From: Aestuariibius violaceus
Lineage (GTDB): Bacteria > Pseudomonadota > Alphaproteobacteria > Rhodobacterales > Rhodobacteraceae
DNA: 64,000 bases
Assembly (NCBI RefSeq): GCF_040779325.2
Contig: NZ_JBFONT020000003.1
Coordinates: 62,001 to 126,000 of the forward strand
Direction: 5' to 3'
Shown here piece after piece: positions 1 to 8,897 of the stretch (within the stretch, counting starts at the first letter, position 1; the number at the start of each line of letters is the position of its first letter). The position numbers and the translations under genes were made by a program. A model generated the notes under the pieces. It had not been told where the DNA came from and ran no database searches. It saw only the letters and a program-made list of their open reading frames with translations.

Positions 1-43
1 GCAAGAGGTGCAGATATCGTCTGGCCGTTACGAGGGAGCCGGT

Positions 44-1291
44 ATGAAGCGTTACTCTGCCTTTGCCATCGCGCGCGAGGCCTTGCGGGGCCACAAGGGC
101 TGGGAGCGCGCCTGGGCCTCGCCCGAGCCGCGGGAGCGCTATGACGTGATCGTCGTGGGTGGCGGCGGGCATGGGTTGGCGACGGCCTATTACCTGGGCA
201 AGAACCACGGGATCACGAATGTCGCCGTGTTGGAAAAGGGCTGGATCGGCGGCGGCAATACCGGCCGGAACACGACGATCATCCGGTCGAACTACCTGCA
301 GGACGCCTCTGCCGCGATCTATGAGAAGGCGCGGGCGCTTTACGAGACGCTGAGCCAGGAGCTGAACTACAACATCATGTTCAGCCCGCGCGGTGTGATG
401 ATGCTGGCCCAGACCCATCACGAGGTGCGGGGCTACCAGCGGACGGCGCACGCCAATGCGCTGCAGGGGGTGGCGACGGAATATGTCGGGCCGGAGCGGG
501 TAAAGGAGCTGTGTCCGATCATCTCGATCGACGGGCCGCGCTATCCGGTCCTCGGCGCGCTCTGGCAGGCGCGCGGCGGGACGGCGCGGCACGATGCGGT
601 GGCGTGGGGCTATGCCCGGGCCTGTTCGGATATGGGGATGCATATCGTCCAGAACTGCGAGGTGACGGCGGTGCGGTCGTCGAACGGGCAGGTGACGGGG
701 GTGGAGACGACGAAGGGGCCGATCCAGTGCGACAAGCTGGCGCTGGTCGTGGCCGGCCATTCGGGGCGGCTGGCCGAGATGGCGGGATTCCGGTTGCCGG
801 TCGAGAGCGTGGCGCTGCAGGCGATGGTCAGCGAGCCGATCAAGCCCTGCATGGATGTCGTGGTGATGGCCAACACGGTCCACGGCTATATGAGCCAGTC
901 CGACAAGGGCGAGATGGTGATCGGCGGCGGCGCGGACGGGTTCAACAACTACACGCAGAGGGGCTCTTTCCACCATATCGAAGAGACGGTGCGCGCGCTG
1001 ATCGAGACCTTCCCGATGCTGTCGCGGCTGAAGATGCTGCGGCAATGGGGCGGGATCGTCGACATGACCGGGGACCGCTCGCCGATCATCGGGAAGACGC
1101 CGCTCGGCGGGTGTTTCATCAATTGCGGCTGGGGGACCGGCGGGTTCAAGGCGATCCCCGGCGGCGGCTGGGCGACCGCCGAGACCGTGGCGAAGGGGGA
1201 GCCGGGGCCGTTGGCGGCGGCCTTCTCGCTCGACCGGTTCCGGGAGGGGCGGTTCATCGACGAAAGCGTCGCGGCGGGGGTGGCGCATTGA
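44..1291 (+). CDS. soxB: Sarcosine oxidase subunit beta
   Basis: Beta subunit of heterotetrameric sarcosine oxidase, which oxidises sarcosine to glycine with transfer of the one-carbon unit to tetrahydrofolate. The 415-residue protein has the dinucleotide-binding motif VIVVGGGGHGLATAYYL near residue 35 and the motif TARHDAV. The histidine in that motif (residue 183) is at the place where the flavin is covalently attached in this family. The C-terminal GTGGFKAIPGGG segment is also typical. The start at 44 is chosen because it follows a GAGGGAG ribosome site and gives the usual N-terminus (MKRYSAFAI). soxD, soxA and soxG follow, but two small genes and a terminator lie between. Identification is firm. 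Confidence 0.97.
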   Translation: MKRYSAFAIAREALRGHKGWERAWASPEPRERYDVIVVGGGGHGLATAYYLGKNHGITNVAVLEKGWIGGGNTGRNTTIIRSNYLQDASAAIYEKARALYETLSQELNYNIMFSPRGVMMLAQTHHEVRGYQRTAHANALQGVATEYVGPERVKELCPIISIDGPRYPVLGALWQARGGTARHDAVAWGYARACSDMGMHIVQNCEVTAVRSSNGQVTGVETTKGPIQCDKLALVVAGHSGRLAEMAGFRLPVESVALQAMVSEPIKPCMDVVVMANTVHGYMSQSDKGEMVIGGGADGFNNYTQRGSFHHIEETVRALIETFPMLSRLKMLRQWGGIVDMTGDRSPIIGKTPLGGCFINCGWGTGGFKAIPGGGWATAETVAKGEPGPLAAAFSLDRFREGRFIDESVAAGVAH

Positions 1292-1356
1292 GACAGATGC
1301 AGCAGGAAACCGCCGATCTGCAGGCGGCGGCGGGGCCGTGCGCAAGCGGCCGGACG

Positions 1357-1385
1357 TTGAAACGCGCCGGGCGATCCACATCTAG
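1357..1385 (+). promoter_or_regulatory. Possible sigma70-type promoter for the small gene at 1446
   Basis: TTGAAA (1357-1362), a 17-base spacer and ATCTAG (1380-1385) lie about 60 bases before the start at 1446, in the gap after soxB. The -35 element is good and the -10 element moderate. This is a by-eye match only, but with the terminator at 1710-1743 it would make the small gene an independent unit. Confidence 0.35.
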
Positions 1386-1445
1386 GAACCTGTGTCGGGA
1401 GGTCGCAGTTGGCCTTTCGGCGGGACTTGGATTGGAGCATTTGGA

Positions 1446-1703
1446 ATGGCCGAAGAAGGCAAATCGTCTAACAGCACGCTGGCGTTCATCGTGGGCGGGC
1501 TGGTTGTTGCAGTCATCGTTCTTTTCTTCCTTTTCTCAGGCGGCGCGGATGACGCCGACACCGCCGGCGATGCCGGAGGCGACACGACCAATGTCGAGGT
1601 CAATACCGGCGGCGAGACCGATGCCGGGGAGGCGGAGGTCGAGGCCGACACCGATGCCGGCGAGGCCGACGGCGGCGCCGAGGGCGAGACGACCGGAAAC
1701 TGA
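1446..1703 (+). CDS. Small single-pass membrane protein with acidic tail
   Basis: Unrecognised 85-residue protein. Residues 1-10 are polar, about residues 11-31 form one strong hydrophobic helix (LAFIVGGLVVAVIVLFFLF), and the rest is a low-complexity tail made almost only of D, E, A, G and T with no positive charge. The start at 1446 follows TTGGA and gives the compact N-terminus MAEEGKSSNS. With the short positive-free N-terminus, topology cannot be decided by eye. It sits 154 bases after soxB, where soxD is expected, and is followed at once by an intrinsic terminator. No link to sarcosine oxidation can be read from the sequence. Codon use (GGCGGC, GAGGCC) matches a real gene of this genome. 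Confidence 0.75.
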   Translation: MAEEGKSSNSTLAFIVGGLVVAVIVLFFLFSGGADDADTAGDAGGDTTNVEVNTGGETDAGEAEVEADTDAGEADGGAEGETTGN

Positions 1704-1709
1704 TGTGAG

Positions 1710-1743
1710 CGGCCGCGACGGTGGGGCGGGGCGGCCGTTTTTT
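1710..1743 (+). terminator. Intrinsic terminator inside the sarcosine oxidase locus
   Basis: CGGCCGC (1710-1716) pairs with GCGGCCG (1731-1737), followed at once by six T (1738-1743). This is a full Rho-independent terminator between soxB plus the small gene and the downstream soxDAG genes. Confidence 0.75.
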
Positions 1744-1760
1744 GCAAGCTGGAGAGACGT

Positions 1761-1913
1761 ATGGAGTTATCGCGCAGACAGACGCGCTTTGCCGGATTTT
1801 TGGCCGGAGCCTTCGGGACGATCGTCGTGGGCCTGTTCCTTACCGTGGCGATCACCGGGAACGCCTTCGGCGTGGAAGAGCGGAAGATCCCCGCGAGTTT
1901 CATCGAATACTAG
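1761..1913 (+). CDS. 50-residue membrane peptide upstream of soxD
   Basis: Short frame starting with ATG after GGAGAG and ending at TAG 1911-1913. The product begins MELSRRQTRFAGFLAGAF, has one membrane helix at about residues 10-33 with positive charges before it (suggesting N-in), and ends with a short polar tail (EERKIPASFIEY). The stop is 24 bases before soxD, so it is probably the first gene of the unit that includes soxD, soxA and soxG. I recognise no family. Support is the good ribosome site, spacing and helix; such a short gene could still be chance. Confidence 0.55.
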   Translation: MELSRRQTRFAGFLAGAFGTIVVGLFLTVAITGNAFGVEERKIPASFIEY

Positions 1914-1937
1914 ACTTTCCGCATGGGGGCCGACCCC

Positions 1938-2267
1938 ATGCTGATCCTGCGCTGCCCCTATTGCGGCGTCGAGGCCGACGAGACCGAGCTGGCCCCGGGC
2001 GGCGAGGCGCATCTGAAGCGTGAGGGTCCCGAGGCCTCGGACGAGGCGTTCGAGGAATACCTGTTTTTGCGGGAGAACCCCAAGGGCCTGCATTTCGAGC
2101 GGTGGCGGCACGCTTATGGCTGCGGGAAGTGGTTCCACGCGGCGCGCTGCACGACGACGCTTGAGGTGTTCGGGACCTATCCGGCGCAGACCCTGGAGCC
2201 GCCCGAGGAGGTCAAGGCGCGGCTGACCGAGCGGCGGCCCGGTTGGTCATGGAGGCTGTTCGGATGA
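1938..2267 (+). CDS. soxD: Sarcosine oxidase subunit delta
   Basis: Small zinc-binding delta subunit of heterotetrameric sarcosine oxidase. The protein (109 residues) opens MLILRCPYCG. Cys6 and Cys9 with His58 and Cys62 (HAYGCGKWF) match the usual zinc site, and the C-terminal half has the family pattern WRHAYGCGKWFHAARCTTT. An in-frame ATG at 1923 would add five residues, but the family starts at the MLxxxCPYCG motif, so 1938 is chosen. Its last codons overlap soxA in an ATGA (2264-2267), meaning translational coupling. Confidence 0.95.
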   Translation: MLILRCPYCGVEADETELAPGGEAHLKREGPEASDEAFEEYLFLRENPKGLHFERWRHAYGCGKWFHAARCTTTLEVFGTYPAQTLEPPEEVKARLTERRPGWSWRLFG

Positions 2268-5200
2268 GTACGCGGCTGGCAAGGGGCGGGCGGCGGATCG
2301 ACCGGTTGAAGCCGGTGTCGTTCACGTTCAACGGGACATCTCTGAAGGGCTATGAGGGTGATACGCTCGCCTCGGCCTTGCTGGCGAACGGGCAGGCCTT
2401 GATGGGGCGGTCGTTCAAGTATCACCGGCGGCGCGGGGTCGTGACGGCGGGACCGGAAGAGCCGAATGCCTTGATGGGGCTGGGTCGCGACGGGCGGTTC
2501 GAGCCGAACGCGCGGGCGACGATGACGCCGCTGCATGAGGGCCTGGAGGCGCGGTCGCAGAACCATTGGCCGAGCCTGGAATATGACGTGGGCGCGGTGA
2601 ATGCGCGGCTGTCGAAGTTCTTTCCGGCCGGGTTCTACTACAAGACCTTCATCCAGCCGCGGCCCTTCTGGAAGCATGTCTACGAGCCGGTGATCCGGCA
2701 ATCGGCGGGCCTGGGGGCGGCGCCGAAGGACCGGGATGCGGACACCTACGAGCATGTGAACCGGCATGTCGACGTGCTGGTCGTGGGCGGCGGGATCGCC
2801 GGGCTGCTGGTCGCGCGGGAGTTGGGGCGGTCGGGCGCGGACGTCCTGCTGATCGAGCAGGACGAGGTCTGGGGCGGGCGGGCTCCGACGGACGGCGGCG
2901 AGATCGACAGGGTGCCGGCGGAGGCTTGGGTGGGCCGCGTCGTGCATGAGCTGTCGGGGATGGAAAACGTCGAGTGCCGTCTGCGGATGACGGGCTCGGG
3001 CCTTTATGACCACGGGTTCGCGCTGGCCGAGGAGCGGCTGACGGATCATCTGGCGGGCAAGGATGGGCCGCGGCGGCGGATGTGGAAGATCCGGGCGCGG
3101 GCCATCGTGACGGCGACCGGCGCGATCGAGCGGCCTTTAGCGTTTCAGAACAATGATGTGCCGGGCGTGATGCTCGCCTCAGCCGTGCGGGATTACGTCG
3201 AGGGCTACGGGGTGAGCCCGGGGGACCGGACGGTCGTCGTGACGAACAACGATGACGGGTACCGGACGGCGCTGGCTCTGGTCGAGGCGGGGCTTTTGGT
3301 GCCCGCGGTGCTGGATGCGCGAGCGGGCGGCGGTGGGGCTTTAGCCAAGCGGGCCGTCGAGGCCGGGATCCGGGTCGAGGCGGGGCGCGGGGTGGCCAAG
3401 GTGCTGGGTCGCAAGCGGGTCGAGGGCGTGGCCGTCTGCCTGCAGGCGGGCGAGGGCGCGGTGCTGGAGGAGATCGGCTGCGATTGCGTGGCGATGTCGG
3501 GCGGGTGGTCCCCGGTCGTGCATCTGTGGTCGCAGGCGGGCGGGAAGCTGAACTGGAACCCGGAGCGGGTGGCGTTTGAGCCGGACCCGGAGACGGCGCC
3601 GAAGGGGGCGGATGGGAAGCAGATCGTCTTTGCAGCGGGGTTGGGCGGGCTGTCGACCGCGGAGGTCATGGGGTCGGCGCGCGAGGCGGCGAGCGCGGTG
3701 GCGGGCGTGCTGAGCATCCGGGTGTCGGAAGAGGCCGTGACGCTCTCGGACGAGCCGGACGCGGCGCCGATCGAGCCGGTCTGGATCATGCCGAACGGGG
3801 CGAGCCCCGAGATGCGGACGAAGATGTGGCTCGACTTTCAGAACGACGTGAAGGTGAGCGACGTGGAGCTGGCCGCGCGGGAAGGCTTCGAGAGCGTCGA
3901 GCATACCAAGCGCTACACGACGCTGGGGATGGCGACGGATCAGGGGAAGCTGAGCAATATCAACGGGCTGGCGATACTGGCGCGGGCTTTGGAAAGCGGC
4001 ATTCCGGAGGTCGGGACGACGACCTTCCGCCCGCCTTATACGCCGATGGCGCTGGGCGCGATCGCCGGCGAGGCGCGGGGGGAGTTGTTCCAGCCGGTGC
4101 GGCGGACGCCCCTGCATGACTGGCATGAGGCCCACGGCGCAGATTGGGAGCCCGTGGGGCAGTGGCGGCGGCCCTATTGCTATTTGCGCGACGGCGAGAC
4201 TGCCGAGGCAGCCGTGAAGCGCGAGGTGAAGGCGACGCGGGAGAGCCTGGGGCTGCTGGATGCCTCGACGCTGGGCAAGATCGTCGTGAAGGGGCCGGAT
4301 GCGGGCCGGTTTCTCGACATGATCTACACCAACATGATGAGCAGCCTGAAGGTGGGGCGCTGCCGCTACGGGCTGATGTGTTCCGAGAACGGGTTCCTGA
4401 TGGATGACGGCGTTGTGGCGCGGTTGGACGATGACGCGTTCCTTTGCCACACGACGACCGGCGGGGCGGACCGGATCCATGCCCATATGGAGGAATGGCT
4501 GCAGACCGAGTGGTGGGACTGGAAGGTCTGGGTGCTGAACGTGACCGAGCAATGGGGGCAGATCGCGGTGGTCGGCCCGAAGGCGCGGGACGTGCTGCAG
4601 GGGCTGACGGAGATGGACCTGTCGGCGGAGGCGCTGCCGTTCATGGCCTGGGCCGAGGGCGAGATTGCAGGCGTGCCCGCCCGGGTGTTCCGGATCAGTT
4701 TCTCGGGCGAGCTGAGCTATGAGGTGGCGGTACCCGCCGGGCAGGCGCTGGCGCTGTGGGAGGCGCTGATGGCGGCCGGTGCCGAGCATGGCGTGACGCC
4801 CTACGGGACCGAGGCGCTGCATGTGATGCGGGCCGAGAAGGGCTTCATCATGATCGGGGACGAGACCGACGGGACGGTGATCCCGCAGGACCTGGGGCTC
4901 GATTGGGCGATCTCGAAGAAGAAGGACGATTTCATCGGCAAGCGCGGGCAAGCGCGGAGCCATCTGGCGACCGGGGAGCGCTGGCGGCTGGTGGGTCTCG
5001 AGACGTTGGACGGCAGCGTCCTGCCGGATGGGGCTTACGCGGTTGGGACTGGCGAGACCGGGAACGGCCAGCGCCAGACGGTGGGGCGGGTGACGTCGAC
5101 CTACCTCTCGCCGACGCTGGAGAAGGGGATCGCCATGGGTCTGGTCGAACGGGGTCCGGAGCGGATGGGTGAGGTTCTGGACTTTCCCAAGGTCGACGGG

Positions 5201-5269
5201 AGCGTCGTTCAGGCGCGGATCGTCGATCCGGTGTTCTATGACCCCGAAGGGGCGCGGCAGAATGTCTGA
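2264..5269 (+). CDS. soxA: Sarcosine oxidase subunit alpha
   Basis: Largest subunit of heterotetrameric sarcosine oxidase, 1001 residues, the usual length. Order of domains: an N-terminal ferredoxin-like segment (VSFTFNGTSLKGYEGDTLASALLANG, about 20-45), an NAD/FAD-binding Rossmann domain starting with DVLVVGGGIAGLLVARELG near residue 170, and a C-terminal aminomethyltransferase (GcvT)-like folate domain from about residue 610, which takes the one-carbon unit. The start at 2264 overlaps the soxD stop (ATGA); an upstream in-frame ATG at 2243 lies inside soxD. soxG overlaps its end by 8 bases. Confidence 0.97.
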   Translation: MSTRLARGGRRIDRLKPVSFTFNGTSLKGYEGDTLASALLANGQALMGRSFKYHRRRGVVTAGPEEPNALMGLGRDGRFEPNARATMTPLHEGLEARSQNHWPSLEYDVGAVNARLSKFFPAGFYYKTFIQPRPFWKHVYEPVIRQSAGLGAAPKDRDADTYEHVNRHVDVLVVGGGIAGLLVARELGRSGADVLLIEQDEVWGGRAPTDGGEIDRVPAEAWVGRVVHELSGMENVECRLRMTGSGLYDHGFALAEERLTDHLAGKDGPRRRMWKIRARAIVTATGAIERPLAFQNNDVPGVMLASAVRDYVEGYGVSPGDRTVVVTNNDDGYRTALALVEAGLLVPAVLDARAGGGGALAKRAVEAGIRVEAGRGVAKVLGRKRVEGVAVCLQAGEGAVLEEIGCDCVAMSGGWSPVVHLWSQAGGKLNWNPERVAFEPDPETAPKGADGKQIVFAAGLGGLSTAEVMGSAREAASAVAGVLSIRVSEEAVTLSDEPDAAPIEPVWIMPNGASPEMRTKMWLDFQNDVKVSDVELAAREGFESVEHTKRYTTLGMATDQGKLSNINGLAILARALESGIPEVGTTTFRPPYTPMALGAIAGEARGELFQPVRRTPLHDWHEAHGADWEPVGQWRRPYCYLRDGETAEAAVKREVKATRESLGLLDASTLGKIVVKGPDAGRFLDMIYTNMMSSLKVGRCRYGLMCSENGFLMDDGVVARLDDDAFLCHTTTGGADRIHAHMEEWLQTEWWDWKVWVLNVTEQWGQIAVVGPKARDVLQGLTEMDLSAEALPFMAWAEGEIAGVPARVFRISFSGELSYEVAVPAGQALALWEALMAAGAEHGVTPYGTEALHVMRAEKGFIMIGDETDGTVIPQDLGLDWAISKKKDDFIGKRGQARSHLATGERWRLVGLETLDGSVLPDGAYAVGTGETGNGQRQTVGRVTSTYLSPTLEKGIAMGLVERGPERMGEVLDFPKVDGSVVQARIVDPVFYDPEGARQNV

Positions 5270-5792
5270 GCCTTTGGCCTCGGTCCGCCGCGCGGGGCCC
5301 CGAGGGATGATCGCGGTGCGCTGCGATCTGGGCGACAGGGCCTTGCGGTCGGTCGCGACCGGTGTGACGGGGCTGGATTTTCCCGAAGCGCTGGAGGCGA
5401 AGTGCGTGGGCGAGAAGGGGCTCTGCTGGATGTCGCCGGACGAGCTTTTGGTGATGGTGCCTCATGCGGAGGTGGCAGAGGCGCGGCAGCGGATCGAGGC
5501 CGCGCTGGAGGGCATGCACGCGCTGGTCGCCGATGTCTCGGACATGCGGGCGGTGTTCTTTGTCGAAGGGTCAGGCGTGCGGGATGTGCTGGCGAAGGTC
5601 AGCCCCGCCGACACTCGCGCCGCTGCCCTGCTGCCTGGGCGGTTCCGGCGGACGCGGATCGGGCAGGTCGCCGGTGCGTTCTGGCTGCGCGACGGAGAAA
5701 GTGCCGAGATTTTATGCTTTCGGTCGGTGGGGTCGTATGTCGAGCGGTTGTTTATCGCCGCCGCGGAAGGTCCGCCGCTTGACCGCAATTAG
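5262..5792 (+). CDS. soxG: Sarcosine oxidase subunit gamma
   Basis: Gamma subunit of heterotetrameric sarcosine oxidase, 176 residues. The family is poorly conserved but shows the expected GcvT-like core: RCDLGDRAL, CWMSPDELLVMV (about residue 55) and DVSDMRAVFFVEG. The ATG at 5262 lies inside the last codons of soxA (8-base overlap), the normal arrangement. It closes the operon; no clear terminator follows before the glycosyltransferase gene at 5869. Confidence 0.93.
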   Translation: MSEPLASVRRAGPRGMIAVRCDLGDRALRSVATGVTGLDFPEALEAKCVGEKGLCWMSPDELLVMVPHAEVAEARQRIEAALEGMHALVADVSDMRAVFFVEGSGVRDVLAKVSPADTRAAALLPGRFRRTRIGQVAGAFWLRDGESAEILCFRSVGSYVERLFIAAAEGPPLDRN

Positions 5793-5868
5793 GGCGCTCT
5801 CTATCCCCTATAGCGATGCAGGGCCCCCTTTATCTGATCGCAAGCAGCCCCCGAGTTGAGAGGTTGCC

Positions 5869-6948
5869 ATGAGCGACGGCACACCGCGCTCTGTCCTTGT
5901 TGCGTGCATGAAGGACGAGGGGCCGTTCGTTCTGGAGTGGATCGCCTATCACAAGTCGATCGGTTTCAACGATTTCATCATCCTGACGAACGATTGTACG
6001 GACGGCACGGATCTGATCCTGGACCGGCTGGACGACATGGGGATCGTACAGCATTTGCCCAATCCGTGGGTTATCGGTGCCGGCGAGAAGACATTGCAAT
6101 CGACGGCGATCGAATATGCCCAATTGCAGAAGAGGTTCCGTCTGGCGGATTGGGTTTTTATAGCGGATGCCGACGAATTTCTGAATATTCAGATCGGCAA
6201 CAAGGATTTGCCCAGCCTGTTCGGCGTTATCGGCGATGCACAGGCGATCTCGTTCAATCAGGTCGTCTTCGGCAATGCCGGGATCCAGGAGTTCGTCGAC
6301 GCGCCGGTCACGATGCAATTCTTTCGGCGCTTCGATTTCAGCGGGGACAGTCCGCGGCTTTACCCCATGATGTTTGGCCTGAAAACGCTGGCCCACAATC
6401 GCGGCGACATCTATTCCCGTTTCACGAACCACATTCCGCGCTTAAAAAAGCCGATCGATCCGGGGCTGATCTGGATGGACGGTGGGGGCAAGCCGGTTGA
6501 TCCCCGCTTTCTGAATTCGCAGACGCGGAGTTATCCGGTCTATATGCACCGGAGCAAGGATCCCAAGACCGGAAAAGTCCAGAAGACACGAAAGCTCTAT
6601 GATGCCGGCGGGCCAACCCACGACCTTGGCTATGTCAATCACTATGCCTTGAAATCATTGGAATCGTTTGTTGTTCAGAGCCGTCGCGGCGACGCGGTGA
6701 ACCCGGAGATCAGGCGCGATGTCTCCTACTGGCGGAGCTATGACCGCAACGATGTGGAAGACAGGACAATCGTGCCGCAGGCAGAGCGAAGCCGGGACCT
6801 CCTCGAGGATTTCAAGAAAGATCCGGTTCTGGGTCCCCTTCACGATATCGCTGTGAAGCGGCACAGGGAAATCTATCGGAAGATGCTCAAGCAGAACAAG
6901 GTACGGAACCTTATCGAGGAGTGTCTTGCCGCAGCGTCCGGCGGATAG
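5869..6948 (+). CDS. Glycosyltransferase family 2-like (PF13704/GT92-like)
   Basis: 359-residue soluble protein of the single-domain group often annotated as glycosyltransferase family 2. It opens with SVLVACMKDEGPFVLEWIAYHKSIG, the typical start of these enzymes, then FNDFIILTNDCTDGTD. The DxD-type motif FIADADEFLNI at about residues 100-110 should bind the metal and nucleotide sugar. A GAGAGG ribosome site precedes the ATG. The base composition is visibly lower in GC than the sox genes, with more A/T at third positions, as is the case for the converging gene at 6953. Acceptor and sugar are unknown; surface polysaccharide decoration is a guess. Confidence 0.85.
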   Translation: MSDGTPRSVLVACMKDEGPFVLEWIAYHKSIGFNDFIILTNDCTDGTDLILDRLDDMGIVQHLPNPWVIGAGEKTLQSTAIEYAQLQKRFRLADWVFIADADEFLNIQIGNKDLPSLFGVIGDAQAISFNQVVFGNAGIQEFVDAPVTMQFFRRFDFSGDSPRLYPMMFGLKTLAHNRGDIYSRFTNHIPRLKKPIDPGLIWMDGGGKPVDPRFLNSQTRSYPVYMHRSKDPKTGKVQKTRKLYDAGGPTHDLGYVNHYALKSLESFVVQSRRGDAVNPEIRRDVSYWRSYDRNDVEDRTIVPQAERSRDLLEDFKKDPVLGPLHDIAVKRHREIYRKMLKQNKVRNLIEECLAAASGG

Positions 6949-6952
6949 CCGG

Positions 6953-8077
6953 TCAATCGTCTTGGAAACGGCGGAACTTCATCCCCTCTGCGTCTTCGAT
7001 CTTGGCGAGTTCTTCAGCCACGGCGTCTTGCGGGATATCCGGCCAGGGAAGCGTGTCTGCGGGGAGGAAGCCGTTCGCCATAAGCTCGTGATAGAGCTTT
7101 GACATATCGACCTCGCCCCAAGACAATCGGCCGGGTACGCGGGCACGTTCAGGTATCCAGTCGGCACGAAGACAGTTGATCGTGACGGCGTCGGCGCCTG
7201 TGAAGGCCTCGATCTGGCTCTGGAAGATTTGGTTCATCTCGACGCCGCGCCGGGCGATGATGGCGACCTTCTGGTCTTTGGGACCGACGTAGGCCAGCAT
7301 GTGGAGCGGAGAGCCGTCCGGCGAGATGACGTAGCGGGCAGCCCGGTAACGTGCGATCTGTTCTTCCTTTGGCAGCTTTTGCGGATGGATGATCGCATAG
7401 CCCGCGGCTTCGAGGTGGCTTTCCAGGATCTTTTCGGAAAGGTAGCTTGCCCTCTGAACGGGCAGTTCCGAGCGGGAGATGTAGATCTTTTCCGGCCCAT
7501 CCGGTGCGACCGTCTTGCCACCGTATTCGCGCATGTGTTCCCGGAAAGCCTCGCTGGCGATTTCCCAGCCGCTTCCGGTCCCGACGCCCTGGGTCGGGAC
7601 ATACAGCATATCGACGCGCGTTGGATCGGTGATCAGGTGTACCGGTTTGTCGAGACCGAAGGCCCGGATCATCGGCGTCTGAACTGTGACGACGTGCTCG
7701 ACATTTCCGGTGTTGGTCTTGGGCGTGAAGACGACGCCGTCGATCTTGTCCCGAAGATGTCCGATGGCCCAGATACGGGACATGGTGTCCATCAGGAAAT
7801 GGCCGAAATGGCCAAACATCGGTCCGCCATACATATAGCGGCCTTCGAGCGTCAGGATCTCGGACGCGTCCGGCAGGTCCGGCGGATGGTTGAAGCGTCC
7901 ATTCGGCCGATAAAGGCTTGAGGCATCGACGAAGGAGGCATTGGCGTCGAATACGCCGGATTTTTGGACCGGCGCGTTTTTCAATCCCTTCAGCGGGGGG
8001 ACGACGAGGGCATTCTCGACCTCAACGATCTCGTCGCGAAGGATGTCTTCCTGATTGAAGGTCGGTTTCTGCCCCAT
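6953..8077 (-). CDS. Glycosyltransferase family 61 (DUF563) protein
   Basis: 374-residue protein with family 61 features: GGPMFGHFGHFLMDTMSRIWAI (about residue 90), YVPTQGVGTGSG, the pattern IYISRSELPVQRASYLSEKILE (about residue 210) and HPQKLPKEEQIARYRAARYVISPDGSPLHMLAYV, the acid/histidine core of the family. The start at 8077 (MGQKPTFNQE) has AAGGA ten bases upstream and lies before the homologous part; the open frame continues upstream without support. It ends 4 bases from the end of the glycosyltransferase at 5869-6948, on the other strand. Both have lower GC than their surroundings, suggesting they arrived as a polysaccharide-related pair. Confidence 0.85.
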   Translation of the reverse strand: MGQKPTFNQEDILRDEIVEVENALVVPPLKGLKNAPVQKSGVFDANASFVDASSLYRPNGRFNHPPDLPDASEILTLEGRYMYGGPMFGHFGHFLMDTMSRIWAIGHLRDKIDGVVFTPKTNTGNVEHVVTVQTPMIRAFGLDKPVHLITDPTRVDMLYVPTQGVGTGSGWEIASEAFREHMREYGGKTVAPDGPEKIYISRSELPVQRASYLSEKILESHLEAAGYAIIHPQKLPKEEQIARYRAARYVISPDGSPLHMLAYVGPKDQKVAIIARRGVEMNQIFQSQIEAFTGADAVTINCLRADWIPERARVPGRLSWGEVDMSKLYHELMANGFLPADTLPWPDIPQDAVAEELAKIEDAEGMKFRRFQDD

Positions 8078-8278
8078 GGATATCCTTGTCGGTTGCGCGG
8101 TCCGGTCGCCACCCGCAGCCAGATCAGTGCCGGAGGGATAGCGGTCTGCAGAAGCTGCGGCAAGACCTTCGACGGGGTGATTTAGCGGCACGGAGCAGAC
8201 GATGGCTTGCGCATGGAACTGGATGCGGGTCATCTGCGCTTAGCTCATGACAGAAGCCAATATGCAAGGAGATCCTGC

Positions 8279-8878
8279 ATGTCTTTCGACCTTCCCGACC
8301 TTCCCTATGCCCACGACGCGCTGGCCTCGAAAGGCATGTCGAAGGAGACGCTGGAATATCACCACGACAAGCACCATGCCGCCTATGCGACGAAGACCAC
8401 GGATATGGTCAAAGGCTCCGAATGGGAGGGCAAGTCGATCGAGGAGATCGTGAAGGGGACCTATGACGCCTCGTCGGTCACGCAGTCGGGGCTTTTCGAC
8501 AATGCTTCGCAATACTGGAACCACGTGCAGTTCTGGGAGTGGATGACGCCGGACGACAGCAAGATGCCGGGCGAGCTGGAGAGCGCGCTGACCGAGAGCT
8601 TCGGGTCGGTCGACACGTTCAAGGACGAGTTCAAGTCCGCCGGCGGTGGACAGTTCGGGTCGGGCTGGTGCTGGTTGGTCAAAGATGCGGACGGCAGCCT
8701 GAAGGTCACGTCGACGGCGAACGGGATCAATCCGCTGTGCTTCGGGCAGACGGCGCTTCTGGGCTGCGATGTGTGGGAGCATTCCTACTATATCGACCAC
8801 CGCAATGCGCGGCCGGCCTACCTCGATAACTTCGTCAACAATCTGGTGAATTGGGAGAACGTCGCCTCTCGCATGTGA
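8279..8878 (+). CDS. sodB: Superoxide dismutase [Fe] (Fe/Mn family)
   Basis: 199-residue superoxide dismutase that removes superoxide in the cytoplasm. The Fe/Mn family pattern is complete: LEYHHDKHHAAY near residue 23, YWNHVQFWEWM near 75, FGSGWCWLV near 122, and the metal signature DVWEHSYYID near 160. The ligand histidines and aspartate are present. The ATG at 8279 follows AAGGAGATC. A clear intrinsic terminator (8898-8930) follows, so it is probably a single-gene unit. The gap of about 200 bases upstream separates it from the divergent glycosyltransferase gene. Confidence 0.96.
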   Translation: MSFDLPDLPYAHDALASKGMSKETLEYHHDKHHAAYATKTTDMVKGSEWEGKSIEEIVKGTYDASSVTQSGLFDNASQYWNHVQFWEWMTPDDSKMPGELESALTESFGSVDTFKDEFKSAGGGQFGSGWCWLVKDADGSLKVTSTANGINPLCFGQTALLGCDVWEHSYYIDHRNARPAYLDNFVNNLVNWENVASRM

Positions 8879-8897
8879 GGGCGATGCGATCTAGAGA

